Source: Sorangium cellulosum
Lineage (GTDB): Bacteria > Myxococcota_A > Polyangia > Polyangiales > Polyangiaceae
NCBI RefSeq assembly: GCF_004135735.1
Contig: NZ_CP012670.1
Coordinates: 5,100,501-5,164,500, forward strand
Reading direction: 5' to 3'
Length of the DNA stretch: 64,000 nt
Positions 53,262-61,917 of this stretch are shown in pieces. The first letter of the stretch is position 1. Each line of letters begins with the position of its first letter. The position numbers and the translations under genes are program-made. A model generated the notes under the pieces. It searched no databases, was not told the DNA's origin, and saw nothing but the letters and a program-made list of their open reading frames with translations.

Positions 53262-53702
53262 ATGATGTCTGCACCGATACGGAGGACGACAAGGGATCTC
53301 CTCACGGCGTCCATCTCTCCTGAGGACCTGCTCGACGCGGCGGTCGTCTGCGCCAACGTGCCGAGCCCGCTGTCCTCGGTCGCGTTTCACCGGGAGGTCG
53401 AGTGTATCCGGAGGTTCTTCGCCGCGGGGTTCCCGGTTCACCTGGCGATCCACCGCGTGGACGGCGCGGCGCCGGCCCGCCGGGACTACACCGAGCTGCA
53501 CACCCACGATGTCCCGGAGATCAACCTCATCCTCCCCGATCCGACGGGCCTCGAGTACCGCGTCGAGCTCGGCGACAGCGTCCATCACCTCGTCGAGAGC
53601 ACGAGCCTCTGGATCCCGCCGGGCGTCCCGCACGCCGCGAACGTGGTCCGCGGCTCGGGCTACCTCGTCGCCGTGCGCCTCGATCACGGGGGTGCGACGT
53701 GA
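53262..53702 (+). CDS. Cupin-domain protein
   Basis: 146 residues. The beta-barrel part has YTELHTHDVPEINLILPD, with HxH and Glu as likely metal ligands, and SLWIPPGVPHAANVVRGSG, with PPGxPH as the second cupin motif. It starts with ATG ATG after GGGAGAAGC. It overlaps the following methyltransferase frame at its stop if the GTG at 53699 is used. The function could be a metal-dependent enzyme or sensor; the substrate is unknown. Confidence 0.85.
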   Translation: MMSAPIRRTTRDLLTASISPEDLLDAAVVCANVPSPLSSVAFHREVECIRRFFAAGFPVHLAIHRVDGAAPARRDYTELHTHDVPEINLILPDPTGLEYRVELGDSVHHLVESTSLWIPPGVPHAANVVRGSGYLVAVRLDHGGAT

Positions 53703-53743
53703 GGTGTGATCTTCCCCGGGAGCGCGACGAGCAAGCCCGCGCA

Positions 53744-54532
53744 ATGGCGAGCGCCGCGAGCCTCTCCCCGGTCGCGCAGGCCTACCGGAGCGGGAGCGTC
53801 TGGCAGAAGGGGCGCGGCGAGCACCTCATCGCGCTCGCCCGCGTGAGGCGCGGTGAGCGCGTGCTCGACCTCGGGTGCGGCACCGGCGGCCTCACGCAGC
53901 AGCTCGCCGCGCTCGTGGGTCCCGAGGGGCGCGTGCTCGGGCTCGATCCGGACGCGGCGCGGATCGCGCTCGCCCGGCACACCGCCGGCGCGCCCAACCT
54001 GGCGTTTCACGTGGGGGCGGCCGAGCGCCTCGGCGCGCTCGCCCGGGGCCGCTCGTTCGATCTCGTGTTCTCGAACTTCGTGCTCCACTGGATCCGCGAC
54101 AAGCGGGCGGTCCTCCGCGCGCTACGCGATCTGCTCCACCCCGCGGGGCGCATCCTCGTCCAGTGCGTCTCGTCGCTCCCCGCGCTCGTCGGGGAGCTCT
54201 CGCGGCTCGCGGACCCTTCGGGGGAGAAGATCCTCGGGGGCTTTGCGTTCGAGGGCGCCGCGGCGCTCGCCCGCCACGTCGAGGGCGCCGGCCTGCGGCT
54301 GATCCGGCTGGAGGAGCAGCAGGGGACGCACGTGTACCCGTCGCTGGACGCGCTGCTCACCTGGTGGCAGGCGACGACGCACGACCGGTTCGACCCGCGG
54401 ACCATCGAGCCCGCGGCGCTCTCGCGGTTCGCCGCGCTGCACGGCGAGGGCGGCGCGTTCCCGGTGCGCGAGACGTTCTGCTGGTTCGAGGCGCGGCTCG
54501 CCCCGGCGCACGGGCGGGGAGGCGGCGGCTGA
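53744..54532 (+). CDS. SAM-dependent class-I methyltransferase
   Basis: 262 residues. Motif I is VLDLGCGTGGLTQQLAALVG, with the acidic residue of motif II in VLGLDPDAARIALAR and the later FDLVFSNFVLHWI (motif IV, methyltransferase-11 type). The frame is open upstream, and GTG at 53699 overlaps the cupin stop (GTGA), which would couple translation. The ATG at 53744 lacks a ribosome site but gives a usual N-terminal length. It is probably in one transcript with the cupin. The substrate is unknown. Confidence 0.86.
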   Translation: MASAASLSPVAQAYRSGSVWQKGRGEHLIALARVRRGERVLDLGCGTGGLTQQLAALVGPEGRVLGLDPDAARIALARHTAGAPNLAFHVGAAERLGALARGRSFDLVFSNFVLHWIRDKRAVLRALRDLLHPAGRILVQCVSSLPALVGELSRLADPSGEKILGGFAFEGAAALARHVEGAGLRLIRLEEQQGTHVYPSLDALLTWWQATTHDRFDPRTIEPAALSRFAALHGEGGAFPVRETFCWFEARLAPAHGRGGGG

Positions 54533-54659
54533 CCCGCGCGTGGGGGATGCGTGCTCATCGATGGCGTGTCCCGGTAGCCGCAGGTGGGTGGAGCGCTCGG
54601 CTGCGCGATGACGCTCGGAGCGACGACACCCCGCGCGGCCTGTGCGAGACTGCGCGCCG

Positions 54660-55517
54660 ATGCCCTACGACGACCTCCTCGGACGCCTCGTGACCCTGCC
54701 GATACGACGGTTCGGCCCGCCGGGCGCCTTCCTCTCGCCCGATCCGGGCGACCTGCGCCCGAGCGCGCCGGTGCTCCTCCTGCCGGGCGGCGAGGTGCCC
54801 GAGGGCGCGAAGGAGGGAGACACGCTCGAGGTGTTCGTGCACCTCGACTCGGAAGATCGGCCCATCGCCACCACGCGCCGGCCGAAGATCGCGCTCGGGG
54901 AGGTCGCCTTCCTCCCGGTGACCGACGTGGCGCCCTTCGGCGCGTTCGTCGACTGGGGCCTGCCGAAGGAGCTGCTCGTGCCGCGCGCGGAGCAGACCCG
55001 CGATCTGCGGGTCGGGCAGCGGCACCCCATCGGGCTCGTCGTGGACAGGACCGGCCGCCTCGCGGGGACGATGCGCGTGAGCGAGATGCTGCGTGACCAG
55101 GGCGAGTTCGATCTGGACGAGTGGGTGGAGGGCGAGGCGTGGCGCAACGAGCCGGGGATCGGGCTCTTCGTCATCATCGAGCGCAGGTTCGTCGGCCTGG
55201 TCCCCGCGGACGAGCCGCACGGGCTCGCGCGCGGCGAGGCGGCGCGGTTCCGCGTGACGAGCGTGCTGACCGACGGGAAAGTCGAGCTGTCGGTGCGCGG
55301 CCACGCGCACGAGGAGCTCGAGAGCGACGCGGAGGAGGTCCTCGCGAGGCTCTCTCGCCCGGGCGCGCCGCGGGTCGGCGACCGCTCGAGCCCGGACGAG
55401 ATCCGGGCGATCTTCGGCCTGAGCAAGAAGGCGTTCAAGCGCGCCGTCGGCCGCCTCCTGAAGCGGCGCGCGGTCGCGATCGACGGCGAGGGGTTCGTCG
55501 TTCCGCACCGGCGCTGA
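54660..55517 (+). CDS. CvfB-like S1-domain RNA-binding protein
   Basis: 285 residues. S1-type OB strands are visible in LGEVAFLPVTDVAPFGAFVD and in VGQRHPIGLVVDRTGRLAGT, and a winged-helix end reads DEIRAIFGLSKKAFKRAVGR then LLKRRAVAIDG. This order fits the CvfB/YitL family of S1 RNA-binding regulators. ATG at 54660 gives the family start MPYDDLLGRLVTL. It is a single gene downstream of the methyltransferase. Confidence 0.85.
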   Translation: MPYDDLLGRLVTLPIRRFGPPGAFLSPDPGDLRPSAPVLLLPGGEVPEGAKEGDTLEVFVHLDSEDRPIATTRRPKIALGEVAFLPVTDVAPFGAFVDWGLPKELLVPRAEQTRDLRVGQRHPIGLVVDRTGRLAGTMRVSEMLRDQGEFDLDEWVEGEAWRNEPGIGLFVIIERRFVGLVPADEPHGLARGEAARFRVTSVLTDGKVELSVRGHAHEELESDAEEVLARLSRPGAPRVGDRSSPDEIRAIFGLSKKAFKRAVGRLLKRRAVAIDGEGFVVPHRR

Positions 55518-55637
55518 TCCGGGCCGTGAGCCCGGCCCGCCTGGCGGCGGTGGACGACATGGCGTATCCCGAGGACCTGAAGCGCGACCGCGATCGTCGA
55601 GCCCAGGCCGGCGACGCCGGAGGAAGCGGAGCCTGTC

Positions 55638-55970
55638 ATGACCATCCAGGAGCGCGTCGAGCAGTCCATCGGGCAGGGGCGCGAGCGGCGGAGGGCGGCG
55701 CGCGTGCCCATCGCCACGCTCCTCGCGCTCGTCGTGGCGGGCGCCGCGCTCGCGGCCTGCTCCAGGGGCGTCGGCGCGCCGAAGCACCGCGAGGCGGCGC
55801 CGGAGCGAGACGGCGCCTGCGCGGATCCGGCGAGGCCCAGAGCGTACTTCTACCCTGCCGAGAACCGGACGGACTACGCGCCCGACGACCCCTGGAAGGA
55901 CGGCTGCGCCATGCTGGTGCCAGATCACCTGTTCTGCTGTCCGGAGAAGGCCACTGAGCGGCCGAGGTGA
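55638..55970 (+). CDS. Small Cys-containing lipoprotein
   Basis: 110 residues. A hydrophobic stretch ending GAALAACSRG is a lipobox. The mature part has Cys in DGACADP, KDGCAMLVP and LFCCPEK. GGAGGAAGCGGAG precedes the start at 55638. No family was recognised. Confidence 0.7.
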   Translation: MTIQERVEQSIGQGRERRRAARVPIATLLALVVAGAALAACSRGVGAPKHREAAPERDGACADPARPRAYFYPAENRTDYAPDDPWKDGCAMLVPDHLFCCPEKATERPR

Positions 55971-56007
55971 AAGGGACCGCCCGCGCCCAGATCTCCGTCT
56001 GCCCTCC

Positions 56008-57837
56008 CTACGACGGCACCACCCGCAGCCGCCCCCGCGGCATCGCCGCCTCGCGCCCGCCCTCCTCGCGCGCGGGCGCCGGCGCAGGCCGCGCCCCGGC
56101 CGGCGGCCACACCGCGAAATCCTCCGGCAGCGGCCCCGGCAGCGCCGGCTGCGCCGTCCTCTCGAGGAGCTGAAAGTCGCACCGCGCGACCAGATCGAGC
56201 GGCAGTCCCCTGCCCGGCCCGCCCTTCGCGAACCACGCCCGCGCGGCCTGCACGTTGCGGATCAGCACCGGATGCTGCGGGTCGCGCCGCGCCGCCGTGG
56301 TGAAGTGATCCTGCATCGCCTGGATGTCGCCCCGGCGCGCCGCGATGCACGCGAGGGCGTTGTACGCCAGCCCCGGCACCGGAACCCCGAGATCGAGCGC
56401 GCGCGCCACGTGGCGCTCCGCGAGATCGAGCTGCCCCGCGTCGAGATGAGCAATCCCGAGCTCCAGGTGCGCCGCGTGGTGATCGCCGAGCCGCGCGAGG
56501 ATCGCCTTCCGCTCCTCCACCCCCTCGCGGTAGAGCTCGCGCAGGCCCTTGTTCTGCTCGAACCACGCGCTCATGAGCGCCGTGTCCTCCTCCGAGGCGT
56601 CGAACGGCGTCTTGAGCTCCTGGAAGTCGCCCTGGAAGTAGACCTCGCGGTCGAGCCACCCGGCCGCCGCGGCGTCGTCGAAATCGCGCGTCCCGGGGTA
56701 AATCGACAGGCACGAAAAGATGTATTGATGCGGCCTCGCCGCCTCCAGGAATGCGAGCGTCTCGCGGAACGTCTGGGCCGTCTCGCCGCGATTGCCCAGC
56801 ATCATGTAATAACGGACCTGGATTCCGTACTTCTTCGCGAGCTCGGTCGACTCGATGATCTTCTTGACCGTGATCTTCTTGTCGATGTTCTTCAGGATGG
56901 CCGGCGACCCCGACTCGACCCCCAGGCTCAGGCGCTGGCAGCCGGCGAGGCGCATCTCCCGGAGCAGATCGTCGCCGAGGACGTCGACGCGCGTGTCGCA
57001 GCTCCACAGAAACGAGATCTTCCGCTCCCGGATGCCCTGGCAGATCTCGATGACCCGCTTGCGGTTGGTGGTGAAGGTGTCGTCCTTGATCTGCACCATC
57101 TTCACGGGCAGCCGCGCCACCGCCGCCTCGAGGGCGTCGAGCACGTAAGGCACCGACTGGCCGCGGAAGCCGCGGCCCCAGGTCGTCTCCGCCCCGCAGA
57201 ACGTGCAGGCCCAGGGGCAGCCGCGCGAGGTCATCACGATGTGCGTGGTGAAATGGTCGTGCGGCGACGCCAGCGCGTCGAGATCCTCGATCGCCGGCCG
57301 CGGCGGGCCGAGCTCGACGCGGCCCCCCGCCCGGTAGGCCGTGCCGGCGATGCCGGTCGCCGGGAGGCCGGCCTCCAGGCGGTCGAGCAGCTCCAGGAAC
57401 GCGAGCTCGCTCTCGCCGAGCGTCACGGTGTCGACCTCGGGGTGGTGCCGCAGCACCTCGGCCGCGAGCGGGGTCGCGTGCGGCCCGCCGACGACGATGT
57501 GGGCGCGGGGGTGGATCGCGCGGATGCACCGGGCCGTGAGCGCCACGCCGCGCCGGTTGGCGGTCCAGCACGACATGCCGAACACATCGGCGTCGAGCGC
57601 CCGCACCACCCGCTCGACCTCCGAGAACGGGTACGAGGAGAGGTTCAGCACCTTCACCTGGTGGCCCGCGCGGATCGCCTGCGCCCCCAGCGAGAAGAGG
57701 CCGTACGGCGTCTGGTGGAAGTCCGGATCGAGGTCGCCCTCGCGGTACTCGGCCGGGGGGCCGTCCCCGCCTCGGTCGGGCGGCTCCCCCGGCGCGGGGA
57801 TCTTCCAGGGCGGTGGGTAGAGCAGCGCGATGCGCAT
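56008..57837 (-). CDS. B12-binding radical SAM protein with TPR-like C-terminus
   Basis: 609 residues. The N-terminal cobalamin-binding domain starts MRIALLYPPPWKIP and includes VFGMSCWTANRRGVALTARC and HIVVGGPHATPLAAE. The radical SAM domain has SRGCPWACTFCGAE (Cys207, Cys211, Cys214), the 4Fe-4S cluster site, then MVQIKDDTFTTNRKRVIEIC and SLGVESGSPAILKNIDKK. The C-terminal 150 residues look like TPR helices (HLELGIAHLDAGQLDLAERH). Family members methylate or rearrange unactivated carbon. It starts 26 bases after the GH1 gene, likely the same transcript. Confidence 0.9.
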   Translation of the reverse strand: MRIALLYPPPWKIPAPGEPPDRGGDGPPAEYREGDLDPDFHQTPYGLFSLGAQAIRAGHQVKVLNLSSYPFSEVERVVRALDADVFGMSCWTANRRGVALTARCIRAIHPRAHIVVGGPHATPLAAEVLRHHPEVDTVTLGESELAFLELLDRLEAGLPATGIAGTAYRAGGRVELGPPRPAIEDLDALASPHDHFTTHIVMTSRGCPWACTFCGAETTWGRGFRGQSVPYVLDALEAAVARLPVKMVQIKDDTFTTNRKRVIEICQGIRERKISFLWSCDTRVDVLGDDLLREMRLAGCQRLSLGVESGSPAILKNIDKKITVKKIIESTELAKKYGIQVRYYMMLGNRGETAQTFRETLAFLEAARPHQYIFSCLSIYPGTRDFDDAAAAGWLDREVYFQGDFQELKTPFDASEEDTALMSAWFEQNKGLRELYREGVEERKAILARLGDHHAAHLELGIAHLDAGQLDLAERHVARALDLGVPVPGLAYNALACIAARRGDIQAMQDHFTTAARRDPQHPVLIRNVQAARAWFAKGGPGRGLPLDLVARCDFQLLERTAQPALPGPLPEDFAVWPPAGARPAPAPAREEGGREAAMPRGRLRVVPS

Positions 57838-57863
57838 CGGTCGTGCCTCTCGGGTGCTGTCCG

Positions 57864-59150
57864 TCACGCGGGCGCCGCGGCCCGCCCGGAGGAGGGCGCG
57901 TTGCCCGCGCCGTCCGTGTCGATGCGGCGCGCGCGCGCGATCCGCGCGTAGAGCTCGGCGCTCGGCCGCGGGCTGCGCTCCTGGGTCGCGTGGTCGACCT
58001 GGACCAGCCCGAAGCGCGGGGCGTAGCCCTCGGCCCACTCGAAGCTGTCGAGCAGCGACCAGTGCATGTAGCCGCGCACGTCGACGCCGCGCGCGATGGC
58101 CCGGGCGACCTCGGCGAGGTGCCGCACGAGGAACCGCGGGCGCTGGTCGTCGTCGGCGTCGGCGATGCCGTTCTCGGTGATGTAGATGGGCACCCGGGCG
58201 CGGGGCCACCAGGCGTCGAGCACGTAGCCGAGCCCCTCCGGGTAGATCTCCCACCCGAGATCGCTGACCTCCGCCCCCTCGGGGACCAGGCGCCGGAGGA
58301 ACCCCGCGCGCGCGTGCGCGGGCGAGAAGCGGACCAGGTCGCGGCTGTAGTAGTTCACCCCGAAGAAGTCGTGCAGGCCGCTGTCGCAGACGGCGCGCGC
58401 GAACGCGTCGTTGAACAGCCGCTCGAACAGCGCGGCCCACATCCGGTCGGCGAGGCGCCCGAAGCGCTCCGGCTCGATGACGCGCAGGTGGTGCGCCACG
58501 CCGATCGAGAGGGCGTGGCCGCGGCGGCCCGCGGCCTCGTGCATCGCGCGGTACATGGCGGCGTGCGCGCGGTAGAGGTTCTGGTGGGCGCGCACCGCCT
58601 CGACCGGCGAGCTGCGCGCCGGCGGCCAGACGCCGAGCAGGTGCGCCTGCAGGGCGAGCATGTTGGGCTCGTTGAGGGTGACCCAGAGCTGGCAGAGGTC
58701 GCCGAGCGCCTCGACGGCGCGCTCGGCGAAGCGCGAGAGCAGCGCCGGCAGCTCCTGCGAGAGCAGCCCGCCGCGCTGCGCGACCCAGCGCGGGAGCGTG
58801 AAATGGTGGACGGTGACCATCGGGGTGATCCCCGCCTCGCGGTGGGCGCCGAGCACCTCCCGGTAATGGTCCCACGCGGCCGGATCGAACTCGCCCGGCT
58901 CCCGCTCCACGCGGGCCCACTCGATGGAGAGCCGGTGCGCGCCCATGCAGAGCCGGGCCTGGAGCGCCACGTCCTCGCGGAAGCGGTGGAGCTGGTCGCA
59001 CGCGCCGTCCGGCGTGTCGCCGCCGCGGACGCGCCCCGGCTCGCGCGCGAACGCGGCCCAGTCGCTCTGCTCGCAGTGCCCCTCGACCTGCGTGGCAGAG
59101 GCGGCGGTGCCGAACAGGAACGCGTCCGGGAAGCGCAGGACCTCACCCAT
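57864..59150 (-). CDS. Family 1 glycoside hydrolase (beta-glucosidase-like)
   Basis: 428 residues. GH1 signs are FLFGTAASATQVEGHCEQSD, the acid/base Glu161 in TLNEPN, FFGVNYYSRDLVRF and the nucleophile Glu326 in IYITENGIAD, followed by RGYMHWSLLDSFEWAEGYAP. It should hydrolyse beta-glucosides or related disaccharides in the cytosol; no signal peptide was seen. The ATG at 59150 gives the normal start. Close spacing with the radical SAM gene suggests joint expression, though the biochemical link is unclear. Confidence 0.92.
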   Translation of the reverse strand: MGEVLRFPDAFLFGTAASATQVEGHCEQSDWAAFAREPGRVRGGDTPDGACDQLHRFREDVALQARLCMGAHRLSIEWARVEREPGEFDPAAWDHYREVLGAHREAGITPMVTVHHFTLPRWVAQRGGLLSQELPALLSRFAERAVEALGDLCQLWVTLNEPNMLALQAHLLGVWPPARSSPVEAVRAHQNLYRAHAAMYRAMHEAAGRRGHALSIGVAHHLRVIEPERFGRLADRMWAALFERLFNDAFARAVCDSGLHDFFGVNYYSRDLVRFSPAHARAGFLRRLVPEGAEVSDLGWEIYPEGLGYVLDAWWPRARVPIYITENGIADADDDQRPRFLVRHLAEVARAIARGVDVRGYMHWSLLDSFEWAEGYAPRFGLVQVDHATQERSPRPSAELYARIARARRIDTDGAGNAPSSGRAAAPA

Positions 59151-59229
59151 GGCCGCGCATCCTACGCGAACTCGCGCCGTGCGGCTGCCCTCCGGACACG
59201 GGCGCGGCGCCGGGTGGGGGATCGCGCTC

Positions 59230-59262
59230 GGGGGGCTCAGCTCCGGGGCCTGTGCCCCGGCA
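59230..59262. repeat. Half copy of the dispersed palindromic element
   Basis: GGGGGGCTCAGCTCCGGGGC followed by CTGTGCCCCGGCAGGGGC resembles the left half of the elements at 27987 and 42388, without the second half. It lies after the GH1 gene start and before the TPR gene. Confidence 0.5.
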
Positions 59263-59367
59263 GGGGCAGGCGCCGGGGTCGCCGCGGGGCGCCGCGATCC
59301 GCGGCGCGGCGGCCGCGGCGCGGCGGCGAGATTGCCCGGGCGGCGGGGCGCCGGTACGCTGGGAGCG

Positions 59368-60117
59368 GTGTGCGCGGGGCGTTGCGGAGCGGCGGCGAGG
59401 GCGCGCCGGCGAGCGGGTGCCCTCGCCGTCACGCTCGCCGTGGCGCTGCTGCACGGGGCCGCGGTGGCCCGGGCCGAGGAGGTCGGGTGGGCCACGTCGC
59501 AGGCCGCCGAGCTGACCCGGCAGGGCGAGGCGCGCGCGCTGGCCGGCCAGGCCGACGTGGCGCTCTCGCGGTACCTGGAGGCCCTGCGCTTCGACGCCAC
59601 GTACGGTCCGGCGTACCTCGGGCTGGGCGCGCTGTACGAGCGGGCGGGCGATCCGCGCGAGGCGGAGCGCACCTACTCCGTGGGGCTGGACCACGTGCGC
59701 GGCTTCGTCGAGGGCTACCGGGCCCGGGCGGCGCTCCGGGCGCGCGCGGGGCGGCGCGCCGAGGCGCTCGCCGATCTGGAGGCGGCGGTGGCGCTCCGGG
59801 GCGACGACGCCGCCCTGCTCCAGGAGCTCGCGGCCGCGTACGTGGCCGCGAGCGCGCTGCCGGCGGCGCTCGGGGTCACGCGGCGGCTGGCCGCGCTCGC
59901 CGCGCGGACCGGCGACGGCGCCCTCGTGGCCAGGGCGACGACCCAGGCGCGCGCCCTGTCCGCGCTGATCGACGAGGCCGATCCCGTGCGAGCGGGCGGC
60001 CGCGATCGCGGCCCGGTCCGGCGCGCGATCGCGCGCTACGCGGCGTCCCCCGCGGCGGCACGGACGCGCGGCGGCGCGCCTGCCGGGCGCGCGCCGCGTG
60101 AGCCCGTCCGCCCCTGA
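59368..60117 (+). CDS. Secreted TPR-repeat protein
   Basis: About 249 residues from a GTG. A signal peptide (LAVTLAVALLHGAAVARAEE) is followed by three or four TPR units (RQGEARALAGQADVALSRYL, YLGLGALYERAGDPREAERT, YRARAALRARAGRRAEALAD, LLQELAAAYVAASALPAALG). It is probably a periplasmic scaffold. The open frame extends upstream to 58924, but the signal peptide argues for the later start; its exact codon is uncertain. Confidence 0.68.
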   Translation: MCAGRCGAAARARRRAGALAVTLAVALLHGAAVARAEEVGWATSQAAELTRQGEARALAGQADVALSRYLEALRFDATYGPAYLGLGALYERAGDPREAERTYSVGLDHVRGFVEGYRARAALRARAGRRAEALADLEAAVALRGDDAALLQELAAAYVAASALPAALGVTRRLAALAARTGDGALVARATTQARALSALIDEADPVRAGGRDRGPVRRAIARYAASPAAARTRGGAPAGRAPREPVRP

Positions 60118-60266
60118 CGCCACGCGGCCCCGGGCCCTGCACAGCCCCCCTGACACCGCACGATCGGCCGCGCCGGACAGCCGTGCTGGCGACGGGAGCG
60201 GCCGTTGACGATAGGTGATCCGGTGGCTAGCGATCGATCGACGCCAGCCGAGGAAGGAGCCCTGAT

Positions 60267-61019
60267 ATGCTCTTGATCACCGGAGAGGACCCCGTCCTCA
60301 CGGAGCAGGTCTGTGATGGGCTGTCGCAGCGGAGCATCGCGCACAGCCGGGTGGACGCCGTTCATGCCACCGCGGAGCGCGGCAACCTGTTCCAGGCCGC
60401 GCTCGACGCGCGCGCGACCGGGATCGTGGTCATCGAGCCGGTCGCGTGGCGCGGCGCGCCGCCGCCCTCGCCTCCGCCCTCCGCCGGGCTGCTCGCGGCG
60501 GCCCTCTCGGCGACGCGCGCGCCCGGCGTGACCTCGCTGCTCCTCGTGACCTCGCGCCGGGACGATGACGAAGGCATCCGCCGACTCCGGCGGGACGGCG
60601 CCCCGTACATCGTGCTCAGGCCAGCTCCGCTCTTCCACGTGCTGCCGCGCGGCGCGGAGCGCTCGCTCCGGGATCGGCGCGTGCTGATTCCGCCGGAGGT
60701 GGCGGAGGCGTTCAAGGAGGCGATCCCGTTCGGGGCGCTCCTCCTGGCGATCGAGCGCGCGCTGGCGGGTGAGACGCCTCAGGGGACGATCGTGGAGGTC
60801 GCGGCGTCTCCGGAGCACTCCGTCATCGAGGTGCTCTCGCGGGCCGGCGCGCGGCCCGAGCTCGCCGGGGGGCTCCGTTCCCGGATCGGCCGGTGGTTCG
60901 GCCAGGCGATCGCGCGGGCCGACGGGGCGGACCTGCGCCTCGACGGCGTCGAGGCGCCCGCGACGAGCGAGGCGCCGCGGCGCGCGGTCGCGGAGGCGCT
61001 CACGGCCGCGGGCTCGTAG
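60267..61019 (+). CDS. Rossmann-like protein, possibly NAD-dependent epimerase-like
   Basis: 250 residues. Starts MLLITGEDPVLTEQVCDGL, with strands ATGIVVIEPV, VTSLLLVTSRRDDDEG and PYIVLRPAPLFHVLP, in the order of a short-chain epimerase-like fold, but the Gly-rich NAD loop is degenerate and no YxxxK was seen. GAGGAAGGAG before ATG 60267 supports the start. Function is open. Confidence 0.6.
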   Translation: MLLITGEDPVLTEQVCDGLSQRSIAHSRVDAVHATAERGNLFQAALDARATGIVVIEPVAWRGAPPPSPPPSAGLLAAALSATRAPGVTSLLLVTSRRDDDEGIRRLRRDGAPYIVLRPAPLFHVLPRGAERSLRDRRVLIPPEVAEAFKEAIPFGALLLAIERALAGETPQGTIVEVAASPEHSVIEVLSRAGARPELAGGLRSRIGRWFGQAIARADGADLRLDGVEAPATSEAPRRAVAEALTAAGS

Positions 61020-61239
61020 GGCCGGCGAGCTGCCTTCGCCGGGGGCTCGGTCGCAGCCTCCTCCGGGACCTCGTCGAGAGCCATCGACGACGAGGGCGTC
61101 GAGGTCGTCCCCCTTCCTCACCCCGACCATCCGACAGGACAATGAACCCGTAACCCGTGGCCGCGCCGGCCCGCGCCAGGGCGATGACGTGATGGGCCTC
61201 CTCCGGCGCGCGCGGGGGCGCTTTCGACGCGCGGGTCCG

Positions 61240-61878
61240 ATGGAGGTAGCCTCGGCGCTCCCCATGCAGATCGCTCCGATCCGAGCGCGGCTCCGCGACG
61301 GCCGCCATTGCGTCGTCCGCCCGTTCTCGGAGGAGGACGCCGCCGCGCGGCTCGCGCTCGAGCGAGCGATCGTGCGGGCCCGGCACGGCGTGGTGAAGCA
61401 CGAGGACGAGCTGCCCGCGGACGCGGGCGCCTACGCCGAGCGGCTGGAGCGCGCGGGGCTCACGGCCACGGACGGCTCGGCGATGTGCCTGGCGGCCGAG
61501 ATGGATGGCGGCCGCCTCGTGGGCGAGGCGACGCTGCTGCGGCTCCAGCCGAGGATGCTGCGCCACGTGGGGGTGGTCGGGCTCGGCGTGCACCCGGAGG
61601 CCCAGGGGCTCGGCGTGGGGCGGGCGTTGATGGGGCGGCTGCTCGAGTGGGCGCGCGCGCACCGCGACGCGGACGGCGGGCGCGTGCTGCGGGTGGAGCT
61701 GCAGGTGCGGTCGGACAACGCCCGGGCGATCGCGCTGTACCGGTCGCTGGGGTTCGTGCTGGAGGGGACGCGCCGCGCGCTGGTCCGCCGCGACGACGGG
61801 GTGTTCGTGGACGACCTGGTGATGGGCCTGCTCCTGGAAGGCGCGCCCGCCGCCCCCGATCCGCGCGCTGCCCCGTGA
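61240..61878 (+). CDS. GNAT-family N-acetyltransferase
   Basis: About 212 residues. Acetyl-CoA motif A is GVVGLGVHPEAQGLGVGRAL, with VELQVRSDNARAIALYRSLG and F as the usual C-terminal part. The order CVVRPFSEEDAAARLALERA is a typical GNAT start. In-frame starts are ATG 61192, 61240 and 61264; GGAGGT follows 61240, so 61264 may be the true start. The substrate is unknown. Confidence 0.82.
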   Translation: MEVASALPMQIAPIRARLRDGRHCVVRPFSEEDAAARLALERAIVRARHGVVKHEDELPADAGAYAERLERAGLTATDGSAMCLAAEMDGGRLVGEATLLRLQPRMLRHVGVVGLGVHPEAQGLGVGRALMGRLLEWARAHRDADGGRVLRVELQVRSDNARAIALYRSLGFVLEGTRRALVRRDDGVFVDDLVMGLLLEGAPAAPDPRAAP

Positions 61879-61917
61879 GCGTGACGGCGCCGGGCGCAAC
61901 GGGTTAGCCTTCGCGCG

